DNA of 64,000 nt, from contig JADKHS010000035.1 of NCBI GenBank assembly GCA_016721605.1, positions 93,640 to 157,639 on the forward strand, read 5' to 3'. Below the pieces are notes generated by a model. It was given only the letters and a program-made list of their open reading frames with translations. It made no database searches and had not been told where the DNA came from. How positions within the stretch are numbered: the stretch's first letter is position 1; every line of letters starts with the position of its first letter. The DNA is from Nitrosomonadales bacterium. Its GTDB lineage: Bacteria; Pseudomonadota; Gammaproteobacteria; Burkholderiales; Gallionellaceae. A program made the position numbers and the translations under genes. Positions 18,842-28,066 of the stretch are shown in pieces.

Positions 18842-21306
18842 AGCCGTAACGCCCTCAATTGCCCTAAAACAGTATTCTTGTCTTTGTGGTCATACTTGCT
18901 CCAAGAATGAGCATATTTCAGATTGTAAATTCGACAGCCGTCATTATCGTAAATTGCCATGAGTTCATTCGGCTTGTCTTTTGAACCTTTCTTGCCAGCC
19001 TTGTAACCCATGTTGGAAATAGAGAAATTATAGAACTCACTTTTAATTTTCTTAGTGACGTTAAATAAAACCCATCGGCTTCTAACGCTTAAAACCGTAT
19101 CTCGTATCTTTTTTTCAACTGGCTGAAATTGTCAGCACTGAATAAAACTTATCATCAAGTATGGCAAAACGATAAAGCCGTGTCCGAATTCCTTATCAAA
19201 AAATGCTCGGCTTTTAATGCGAAGACTTCTGATGCTTTCATCTTTCTGTTTATCCGCCAACACGAAGCTCAGATTATCCTTTGATACAGCCAAAATGGCA
19301 TGGACACGGCTGTATTTCTCGTCAAATAAAATCGTCTGCTTATCCCACGATGACTGGAACTTCTCTTCCTCCACCTGTGTTTTTTTGCTCGCAAACAAAA
19401 GACTTGTAGAGGTAGTGGTGTGAGGCGAAAAGGCATGACTTGGAAGCGACACTATCGCTTTGATATTGAAGTGCCCGTATAGGAATAGCCGACCCTCAAC
19501 GTCATCTTCTACTGAAAAAAAACTCTCAGGTAGAACAACGCCAATTCGTCCACCAGGTTTAAGTAGTTGATACCACCGCTCTAAAAAGTAAGCTTCCGAC
19601 TTGCCATTTATTTCAAAATTCTGTTGAACCGATGCCTTATTGATGTTGACGTTGAACGGCGGATTAGAAATAACAATGTCGAACCTATCAATTGAGCTTT
19701 TTGGATAATAGGTTCTATCTGTTTGGGGCTTTGAAGAAAGTATGTTGTTTGGCCCGTGACTTCCAGTTTCGAATAGTTCTAAAACTATCCCAAACCATCC
19801 GTGCCATAGATGTTTGTGCTTCCATCACCATGGAGGATCATATTGATTTGGCAGAGCCGTGTGCCTGACTGCTCATTATCAAGGCCGTAGACGTAATCAA
19901 TGACCCATTTGTACGCACTATTCCCCGACAGTTGTCGATCAATGAAATCGGCAATATCGTCATCCCCCATTGAAATGGTCGCTCTATTCTCGTCAACAAA
20001 TTTCTGAACAAATTTCATGTAATGCAAAAGAAAAGTCCCAGTGCCGCAGCTAGGGTCTATTACAAAAGGCAGTCTATATCTGCTGTCTTCATCGGGATTT
20101 TTCAATCTCTCGCTGACCATATTCTCAACATCTAGCACAGCGAGGATAAACAAAACGATGTTGGGGTGGGTCAAGAATAGCCCTTTGGTTTGCTTGAAAG
20201 CTTCCCTGATGACCATTTCATAAAATTCACCCAACACGTCAACATTTTTATATCTGTTTTTCTGAAATGAAATTGGGCTTAGAAGTTCAACGCACTTGCT
20301 AATCAACTGCGGGAAAACTCTTTTGAAGTCGATTCCTTTACGTCTTTAAGTTCGATGGTCTTGTCTTTAGACAAGTATTCTATAAATGCGCGACGATAGA
20401 GTAGGTCAACATCATTTGACACTTCTTCCTCAGTTTGCGGCGAACCACTCCTGAATTTCCGCTGAAACTGATAAGCAGAACCTTTCTTGGTTTTGCGCTC
20501 GTCATAAATCTTGGCAAGCAATACCTTATTGAAGTTTTCAAATTTCTTATTATCCTCAAGAGTCCCTCCCCAAATATGATCCCAGAGAGTGCGCCAAATG
20601 CGGCGTAAAACATCTATGCCAAATTTGTCGTTCAGGTCTTTGAACTGTTTTTGTAGATTCTTCTCATCGCCAGAAAGCTTGATGAAAATATCTTGGATAA
20701 CTGGCTTTTCGTCCGGGCGGACAATATCAACGAGGTGCGGTGTTCTACCTTGTTTTGACCACTCTTCATAAGTTTTCGATACACCGGTATCTATCCCAAT
20801 ACAATTTAGCGGGAATTGTTCTTTGTTGAGTGGAACGTCAAGGGACACATAAAAAGGTATTTTGGGATTTGTATTTAACGATATTCGTCGTGCGGATCGA
20901 ATAGTTGCTTTTTAATTGAGCTGTCGTCCACTCCTTTATATTCGTGAATGCGTTTTACTTCGCAGACTATTTCGATTATTCCCTGTTTATTTTTGATAAC
21001 AATGTCAGTCTCGACAGCCCTTGCGCCTTCTTCGCGCCTGCCGCCGATAGCAAAGGTATTTTCAATCTCGATACTTTCTGGCTTGTATCCGTAAATTCTT
21101 TATGAGGTTGAGCAATATCAAGCACCGGGTCATTTCTTCGTCGGATGGCCTGCCGGATATTTTCTCTCCGCTCTTTAAGTTTTTGCGATTATAGGTAAGC
21201 GTGTCGTTGTCTTTATCAACGGTAACAAACTGCTTCTCGCTATCAGATGCAAGATAGCGTTATAGAAACAAAGACGCTCTTCGTCGGAAAATTTCGTTTT
21301 GCTCAT
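18832..21306 (-). CDS. Nuclease-like domain fused to N6-adenine methyltransferase, frameshifted
   Basis: About 827 residues after joining. The N-terminal part (MSKTKFSDEERL onward) contains a type I R-subunit N-terminal-like domain (HSDR_N_2) with IENTFAIGGRREEGARAVET, Asp, and CEVKR: a D...ExK arrangement as in PD-(D/E)xK nucleases. A helical HsdM-type segment follows (LRRIWRTLWDHIWGG), then the methyltransferase with motif I DPSCGTGTFLLHY and motif IV NPPF, and a C-terminal SNMGYKAGKKGSKDKPNE. Frames change near 21250, 21100, 20868, 20312, 19800, 19145 and 19100, each compatible with one missing base. No HsdR helicase gene is nearby, so a BcgI-like or type IIG arrangement is a candidate. 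Confidence 0.75.
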
Positions 21307-21379
21307 CGTATTAACACAAGGACATAGCGTTGTTCGGTCTGGTGTTTATTTATCTCGTCCGCAATTCCCAGATAGTTAA

Positions 21380-21397
21380 ATTTGCGTATACGCAAAT
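21380..21397. promoter_or_regulatory. 18-bp perfect palindrome, candidate XRE operator
   Basis: ATTTGCGTATACGCAAAT is a perfect 18-bp palindrome, midway in the 153-bp gap between the divergent methyltransferase gene (starts 21306) and the XRE regulator (starts 21460). Position and symmetry fit a dimeric C-protein-like operator that controls both genes. Confidence 0.6.
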
Positions 21398-21459
21398 ACT
21401 ATCACGAACTACTTGCGGATAAAGTTTGCGCCACACGCAGGATAAAACAGAATTGCCGC

Positions 21460-21820
21460 ATGAAAATCGGTGAGATAATCAAGCAACTGCGTTTAAAGCG
21501 CGGGGGCAACTCAAGAGGATGGCACTGGAAGCCGGTACAAATGCTGGCAATCTGTCACGCATCGAAAGGTGTCAGCAGCAACCTGCTCTTGAACTGGTAG
21601 AGAAAATCGCTACGGCACTTGGAATGACGGTAGCAGAGGCGCTTATGCCGCCCAACAAACGAAGACCACGAAGAGTAAAGCGAAACCCAAAGTCGGCAGC
21701 AAAGATAGTTCGAATGCAGCTATCCTCTTTCGTCGGGGCTTCCAACAACTCACCCCCGAAAACAAACGCATCGCCGTTGAGTTCGTCAAATTACTGAACC
21801 GTTTGCAGCGGGATACCTGA
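21460..21820 (+). CDS. XRE-family regulator (C-protein-like), frameshifted
   Basis: After two one-base corrections (near 21490 and 21650) this reads as about 120 residues: MKIGEIIKQLRLK, then the helix-turn-helix MALEAGTNAGNLSRIERC and LELVEKIATALGMTVAEAL. A Lys-rich linker and a C-terminal QQLTPENKRIAVEFVKLLNR helix follow, with TGA at 21818-21820. Divergent from the restriction-modification genes across a palindromic site, so it probably times their expression, as controller proteins do. A phage-repressor role is possible but no phage genes are present. Confidence 0.65.
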
Positions 21821-21872
21821 TACCACCCCGCACAGTACAACTCATTTCACATCTTCCTTGAGGCGGCTTTAC

Positions 21873-22232
21873 CTAAGCCAGCATCCCCAAACCGTTATTA
21901 CACATTTCCTGGGCTATCGCCTTCGCCAGCTCGTTAACACCCGACTGCATGGCCTGCTGCGGCGTTGCTAGTCCTTTGATGATTTCACCCTGCCGCTGGT
22001 AGGCCACTTCGCCGTAATTCAAAAATGTCGCCATGACTTTTTCATGCCCAAGGTTCTGGCTCCAGGCCTTAAATGCTTCGGGGTTATTGCAGGTTGTTTC
22101 CCCCAGCCGAACAAGCGTATTTCTAAAACTGTGCGGGTTAAAATAATCCAGTCCGGCACTAACGAGAGCATCACGAAAGAGGGTACGTATCGGGGTGGCA
22201 GTGCTCCAGTGCTTGCGATCAAGGCCAACCAC
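21873..22232 (-). pseudogene. Tyrosine recombinase, C-terminal fragment
   Basis: About 120 residues of the catalytic C-terminus of a phage-type integrase: NPHSFRNTLVRLG carries the His-x2-Arg, SQNLGHEKVMATFLNYGEV carries the Gly-His and the nucleophilic Tyr. The N-terminal arm- and core-binding domains and the first catalytic Arg are absent; an upstream stop in frame lies near 22273. It is a remnant, oriented the same way as the tRNA-Ser gene 460 bp away, and probably mobilised the accessory island. Confidence 0.7.
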
Positions 22233-22691
22233 TTCAATTGCCTGGATGCGCCGACGGCAATGCGGTAATTGTCAATCTAGTTGTCGCCTGAATGCTTGCG
22301 TTCATGCTGCCATTTGAGCTCTAAATATTGCAATAATTAAGAGCATTAACGAACTCGCAGCTAGCGGAGGATTTACGAGGGTAATCTCTATTGAATCACT
22401 GAGGCTTATGGTGTTGCCCAGAAGAGGTGTCTTCTGGTTAATGAGGATTGCTGAATCGACCTACAAATGTCACACCATTTGACTGATCGATAAGATCAAA
22501 AGCCCTGACCAAGAATGACTTGGTTTGGACCTTAATACAATAAGTAAAAATGCTAATAACGATAATTAGCACCAGACCCATTTTGTAAATAATCTATCTT
22601 CAAGCCACGCAGCAGGATAAGAACATCGGCAAGAATAATACAACCATAGGTACAAAATAATGTTTAAACTAAATAACATACGTACAATAAA
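22233..22691. other. AT-rich gap between integrase fragment and tRNA-Ser
   Basis: About 460 bp with no gene I can support. It probably contains the decayed 5' part of the integrase gene and the junction of the island. I looked for a copy of the tRNA 3' end here and elsewhere in 16-22 kb, by eye, and found none. Confidence 0.5.
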
Positions 22692-22782
<91 letters not shown>

Positions 22783-22831
22783 GCAGAGGCGGATTTTACC
22801 ATCAAAGCATAAAATCAGGCAGAATGTTCAT

Positions 22832-24335
22832 ATGATCAAGCCTATAGATTCATTCTTTTCAAGAATAAAGTTCTTCACGCTCATACTCCTGAACGTCGCT
22901 TTATTCGCAGCCTGCACGCCTGAAAAGCCCGCCCAAAAACCATGGCGAGAAGAATTAACCGGTCATCGTGCCAGCTGAGAATAGTGTGGACTCTGAATTC
23001 GAGCTCCAACTCGTTAATCTTTTCGCCGAGCAAATGCACGTAAAGATAAAACTGATGCCATTGCCACTGGATCAAGTCATGAAATCCATTGTAACGAATC
23101 AGGCACATTTCGCCACATCTGGACTACGCAGCAACGGAAGTGAAAGCGTGAGGTTCGGCCCATCCTATCAAACTGTAGCTGAACAAGCGGTGTGCAATAG
23201 CGCGCCTCTGCGGCGCATGGAAGGGCTTTTCAAAAAAAATATCGCCGTCATGGCGGGTTCCGCACAAGAAACAGCTTTGCACGAAGCACAGAAAAAATTT
23301 CCGGCACTGCACTGGCATACACGCCCTAATCAGTCAGCTGCCAAGCTTCTGAAAGAAGTAGCAGAGGGCAAACTGGAATGCACTGTCGCCAACGAAGAAC
23401 AACTGTCGCTGGCACGCAATTACCATCCCAACCTGGATTCCACAATCGACATTGCTACACCCTCCAATCTAGCGTGGGCATTTGCGCCAGACACCGCCGC
23501 TGATTTATTGACGGAAGCAGAAAAGTTTTTCACCCTTATTAAACAAGATGGCACTTTACGCCGCCTGCTGGATCACTATTACGGGCACAACAAACAACTG
23601 GAGTCAGACGACGCGGTTGCATTTATCACCAAAGCGCGGACTGTGTTACCCCACATCCGGAGACTATTTGAAGAAGCCGCTACTTTAACCGGAATGGAGT
23701 GGCAGCTATTCGCCGCTCTCGCCTATCAAGAATCACATTGGGATCCGCTTGCCACTTCACCCACCAAAGTGCGCGGCATGATGATGCTAACTGAAGATAC
23801 CGCTGACCGTATGGGTGTAACCAACCGGCTGGATGCACGCCAGAGCATTATTGGCGGGGCAAAATACCTGCTGATGCTGAAGGAGCAACTGCCACTACGT
23901 ATCAAAGAACCAGATCGCACTTGGCTGGCTCTGGCAGCTTATAACCAAGGATATGGGCATCTTGAGGATGCACGTGTGCTAACACAGCAACAAGGTAACA
24001 ATCCGGATAAATGGGCAGATGTGAAGAAGGTGATGCCGCTACTGGCGCAACCACTGTACTTTGAACAGACCAAATATGGCTATGCACGCGGTGGCGAAGC
24101 GGTCAATCTGGTTGAAATGGTGCGTATGCACCATGACATGTTAAACAACCTACCTTTGGGCACTGTGCCGCGACTACTTACTCCGGCGCAAGATTATAAA
24201 TTGCTGGAAAAAAGGAAAGGTAAGGATGAAGCACAACTCCGTCCACCCTCAAATGCCATCAATGGTCTATCTGTATCCGGTAAATCTCTCAGCGTCTATC
24301 ATCCTACAAGGGAGGGGGCACAACATGCCCGCTAA
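22832..24335 (+). CDS. mltF: Membrane-bound lytic transglycosylase F, frameshifted
   Basis: About 501 residues after joining. The N-terminus is a lipoprotein signal (FFTLILLNVALFAAC, Cys at about residue 28). A solute-binding-protein-like domain follows (ENSVDSEFELQLVNLFAEQM through about residue 270), then a lysozyme-like domain with the catalytic Glu in LAYQESHWDP and AYNQGYGHLEDAR. The frame breaks at about 22955-22965, just after EELT, with one missing base. MltF cleaves peptidoglycan and is anchored to the outer membrane. The tRNA-Ser gene lies 50 bp upstream in the opposite direction. Confidence 0.9.
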
Positions 24336-24377
24336 TTCAATTCGCCCCGCCTCCAAGTGCCCACTACATTTCACAGT

Positions 24378-24688
24378 TCACCAAGAGAACTTAATAGCCA
24401 TAACTTTCATGTACTCTTGATTAACACGGCCCAGCATCGTTTCAAGCTCACCTTGCCAAGCCTCCGTCACTTTTAACGGACCTTCCTCTTTACACAGCGC
24501 TTTAAGAGCAGACGAATCCGGTATATTCTCATTAAGGAGTTGTTTCAAGTTAAGGATCAACTGGTAAAAATCTGCGCAATTTTTTGCGAAATCCTTGAAT
24601 CGCATGTCGATTGCCAAATGCCAAAGAACTGGACCTCCTCTTCCTGAAATGTGCTGCCCACTTGCTTTAAATCATCCATCAGATTCAT
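24378..24688 (-). CDS. Hypothetical protein, second of a small pair, frameshifted
   Basis: Read as about 103 residues: MNLMDDLKQVGSTFQEEEVQ, then after a one-base loss near 24616 LAIDMRFKDFAKNCADFYQL and a C-terminus ending MAIKFSW. Charged and helical, no signal peptide or known motif. Its ATG (24688) overlaps the stop of the preceding small gene (ATGA), so the two form a unit. Function unknown. Confidence 0.55.
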
Positions 24689-24888
24689 GATTTTCTTTTC
24701 AGCGGCTTCAAATCCACTTCGTTCGCTTGTTTAGCAATGCGTAACGTTTTTTTCAAAAATATCGCCAGTTTTTGGCAGTTTCCCTGCAACTCAGCTGCCA
24801 TCTCTCTGCGCTGGACAAGAGCATCACTTCTGAGCTCAATGGGGCGCTTCAAAATGGTGCTCAATGTTGAAATTCCCGATACTTCCAT
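24685..24888 (-). CDS. Hypothetical protein, first of a small pair
   Basis: A 67-residue protein starting at ATG 24888 behind a good AGGAG ribosome binding site: MEVSGISTLSTILKRPIEL onward, with a basic C-terminus. A longer frame begins 30 bp upstream, but the ribosome binding site decides the start. Predicted helical and cytosolic; the sequence matches no family I recognise. Coupled by ATGA to the next gene. Confidence 0.55.
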   Translation of the reverse strand: MEVSGISTLSTILKRPIELRSDALVQRREMAAELQGNCQKLAIFLKKTLRIAKQANEVDLKPLKRKS

Positions 24889-25018
24889 TTCTATCTCCTT
24901 ATACACATACATCAACACCTACCTATCAGGTAGACACATTTTTTAAAGTACCCTAAATATACATTGCTACTGGAAATGGTATATGTCACAGCATTCCCCA
25001 TTGCGACAACCATGATCA

Positions 25019-26373
25019 TCACGATGCCCTGATATATTCCAGCTTTCCCATATAAGGCCGTAACACCTCAGGTACCACAACACTTCCATCGGCTTGCTGA
25101 TAGTTTTCTAGTATCGCAACCAATGTGCGCCCTACCGCGAGACCAGAACCATTAACGGTATGCAGCAATTCCGGCTTTCCCTGTTCATTTCGGAAGCGCG
25201 CCTGCATACGCCGTGCCTGGAAGGCTTCAAAATTGGAGCAGGAAGAAATCTCGCGGTAGGCGTTCTGGGCCGGCAACCAAACTTCAATATCGTAAGTCAT
25301 TGCGGCAGAAAAACCCATATCACCCGAACATAGTTTCATTACCCGGTATGGCAAAGCCAGTTTTTGCAAAATCGTTTCGGCATGTGCTAGCAATTGTTCC
25401 AGCGCGTCATAGGAATGCTCAGGATGCACAATCTGCACCAACTCCACCTTGTCGAATTGATGCTGACGGATCATGCCCCGTGTATCGCGCCCGTAGGAGC
25501 CAGCCTCGCTGCGAAAGCAGGGGGTGTGCGCCACAAACTTCAGCGGCAGTTTCTCTAGCGGAGTGATGCTGTCACGCACCATGTTGGTCACTGGGACTTC
25601 GGCGGTGGGCAAATAAACCCCCCTGAGCGAAACAATCATCAAACCATGCTCACCTTCAAGCTTCTTTACCCAGCTGATGCGGGGAAGTCGGCACGGGTTG
25701 GAAAATCCTGCGGCTTACGAAACAAATCCTCCTCGAATTTCGGCAACTGCCCGGTGCCTCGCATGGAGTCTGCATTCACCAGATACGGCACATACACTTC
25801 CGTGTAGCCGTGCTGCTCGGTGTGAGTATCCAGCATGAACTGCGCCAGCGCCCGGTGCAACCGCGCCAGCGGACCTTTTAACAACGAGAAGCGCGCGCCG
25901 CTGATCTTGGCGGCGGTTTCAAAATCCAACCCACCCACGTCCTCGCCCAAACTGACGTGATCCTTAACCTCAAAATCAAATTCAGGCGGTGATCCTACGC
26001 GGCGCATTTCAACATTGTCGGCCTCTGACTTACCTACAGGCACACTAATGTGCGGTGTGTTAGGAATGACCGAGAGAAAAGCTTGCAAGTCTTGCTGTAT
26101 ATGCTCAAGTTGCGCCTCAAGTTCCTTAAGCTCATCGCCCAAACCGGCCACCTCCGCCAGGATGGCCGACACATCCTCGCCCTTGGCCTTGCCCATACCA
26201 ATCTGTTTGGAGGCAGCATTGCGCTTGGCTTGCAGCTCTTGCGTGCGTGTTTGAATCGTTTTACGCGAACTCTCCAGCTGCCCGAAACGAATCGTATCCA
26301 GCGGGTAACCCCGTGCCGCCAGACGTGCCGCCACGGCGTCCAAATCATTGCGTAATGCTTGTAGATCTAACAT
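25019..26373 (-). CDS. serS: Serine-tRNA ligase, frameshifted with extra segment
   Basis: Class II synthetase charging tRNA-Ser. The N-terminal coiled-coil arm is clear (MLDLQALRNDLDAVAARLAA; TRTQELQAKRNAASKQIG). Motif 1 region FMLDTHTEQHGYTEVYVPYL, motif 2 FRSEAGSYGRDTRGMIRQHQF and motif 3 NGSGLAVGRTLVAILENYQ are present. The ATG at 26373 follows a GGAGGAG site. Between PKFEEDLFR and YLPTAEVPVTN there are about 35 residues where the family has about 10, and the frame changes inside this stretch (25642-25666). As serS is essential, a sequence error or local misassembly is likely. Confidence 0.9.
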
Positions 26374-26418
26374 GCTCTCCTCCAACGCGATGCAACCTTA
26401 CTCGGTTACATGCTGTAA

Positions 26419-27744
26419 TCATTTTTCATTTCTCTTTGCCGCAGCATCCAGCTCACGAAGGTGGGCCAGTTTTTCCGCGATTTTAGTTTCCAGCCCTCGC
26501 TCGGCAGGTTGGTAAAAACTTACCTCAGGCAGCCCCTCCGGAAAATAATTTTCACCTGCTGCATAGCCTTCCACTTCATTGTGTGCGTAACGATAGTCCT
26601 TGCCATAATCAAGCTGTTTCATCAATTTGGTTGGCGCATTGCGTAAATGCAGCGGTACCGGACGCGACCCATCTTGGGCGACCAAGGCGCGGGCGGCATT
26701 ATACGCGACATAACCCGCATTCGACTTGGCCGCAGCGGCAAGGTAGAGCACCGCTTGCGCCAATGCCAGTTCGCCTTCCGGCGAGCCCAGTTGTTCGTAG
26801 GTCTGGGCGGCATTCAGCGTTAATTGAATCGCGCGCGGATCAGCCAGACCAATATCTTCCCACGCCATACGCACAATACGTCGCGCCAGATAACGCGGAT
26901 CGGCACCGCCATCCAGCATACGCACCAGCCAATACAGAGCGGCATCGGGATTGGAACCCCGCACCGATTTATGCAGGGCGGAGATCTGATCGTAGAACGC
27001 TTCTCCACCCTTATCGAAACGACGCAGGTTTTGCGCCAAAGCGCTGTCCAAAAAGTCGGCATCGATGCGACTAACATGCGGGTCGGCGGCGGTTTGCAGC
27101 TGCTCAAGCACGTTGAGCAAACGGCGCGCATCGCCATCGGCATAGCCGACGATACGTTCACGTACCGCGTCGTCAAATTCCAAATCCGGCAAGGCAAGCT
27201 GTTGCGTGCGTTCGAACAGTTGATTCAATTCAGCCTCGGACAAGGCTTGCAGCACATAAACCTGGGCGCGCGACAACAACGCGCTAATCACTTCAAATGA
27301 AGGATTTTCAGTAGTTGCGCCAATGAAGGTGACCAAGCCCTGTTCGACGAAAGGCAGGAACGCATCCTGCTGCGATTTATTGAAGCGATGTACCTCGTCA
27401 ACGAACAAAATAGTGTGGCGCCCGCTCTGCTGCAAGGTGTGCTGCGCTTGCGCAATAGCATCGCGGATGTCCTTCACCCCGGACAGCACCGCCGATAGCG
27501 GCACAAACTCAGCATCAAACGCCGAGGCCATGAGCCTGGCCAAGGTGGTCTTGCCCACCCCGGGTGGCCCCCACAGAATCATGGAATGCAGCTTGCCGGA
27601 TTCAAACGCCAAGCGCAGTGGCCGGCCCAGGCCCAGCAAATGGGCTTGCCCTATCACTTCGTCGATGTGCTGGGGGCGCAGGCGCTCAGCTAAGGGCGCG
27701 ACGGGTGCAGGAGGATCGAACAAGTTATCGCGGGTGGTGAACAT
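26419..27744 (-). CDS. rarA: Replication-associated recombination ATPase RarA
   Basis: A 441-residue AAA+ protein of the RarA/MgsA/WRNIP1 family acting at stalled replication forks. Walker A WGPPGVGKTTLARL, Walker B LFVDEVHRFNKSQQD, sensor 1 IGATTENPSFEV, and the C-terminal tetramerisation region with ALYWLVRMLDGGADPRYLARR and RIVRMAWEDIGLADP. Intact and of normal length. It lies upstream of serS in the same direction. Confidence 0.95.
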   Translation of the reverse strand: MFTTRDNLFDPPAPVAPLAERLRPQHIDEVIGQAHLLGLGRPLRLAFESGKLHSMILWGPPGVGKTTLARLMASAFDAEFVPLSAVLSGVKDIRDAIAQAQHTLQQSGRHTILFVDEVHRFNKSQQDAFLPFVEQGLVTFIGATTENPSFEVISALLSRAQVYVLQALSEAELNQLFERTQQLALPDLEFDDAVRERIVGYADGDARRLLNVLEQLQTAADPHVSRIDADFLDSALAQNLRRFDKGGEAFYDQISALHKSVRGSNPDAALYWLVRMLDGGADPRYLARRIVRMAWEDIGLADPRAIQLTLNAAQTYEQLGSPEGELALAQAVLYLAAAAKSNAGYVAYNAARALVAQDGSRPVPLHLRNAPTKLMKQLDYGKDYRYAHNEVEGYAAGENYFPEGLPEVSFYQPAERGLETKIAEKLAHLRELDAAAKRNEK

Positions 27745-27851
27745 AATCCGGCAATGATACGAAGAAGTTGCATTTTTTAATGCAATTATTAAAGGGCACC
27801 TCTAAAATAATAGGCTTGACGATACTATCTTCAATAATTCCAGGGTAATTA

Positions 27852-27996
27852 TAGGGCACTTCTAAAAATTCAGATTTCGTCACAATACGTTATTGCTCAC
27901 AAAAAATATTTCCTTACATATCAACCATATGCTTCGTCAACATTTTTTATTCGCGCCTAGTCTTGTTTAGAACTCTTAATTTTTAGAAGTGCCCTA
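27852..27996. mobile_element. 145-bp MITE-like element with 19-bp inverted ends
   Basis: TAGGGCACTTCTAAAAATT at 27852-27870 is the exact reverse complement of 27978-27996. The core between them is AT-rich and non-coding. If the repeat proper starts at GGGCAC, it is flanked on each side by TA, as expected for elements that duplicate a TA target. A further, partly matching end (GGGCACCTCTAAAATAA) lies at 27794-27810. The element sits in the 320-bp gap between rarA and the NuoM-like gene. Confidence 0.6.
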
Positions 27997-28066
27997 TAGA
28001 ACCAACCATCAAATAGATTGATAAAACATCCGGATTTCGGCCTTCGCGGGTATAACGGCGTACTAT

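Noticed and set aside
18101..21306. Classical type I restriction system
   Set aside because: No HsdR helicase-nuclease gene is present, the S subunit is half size, and the methyltransferase carries its own nuclease-like N-terminus.
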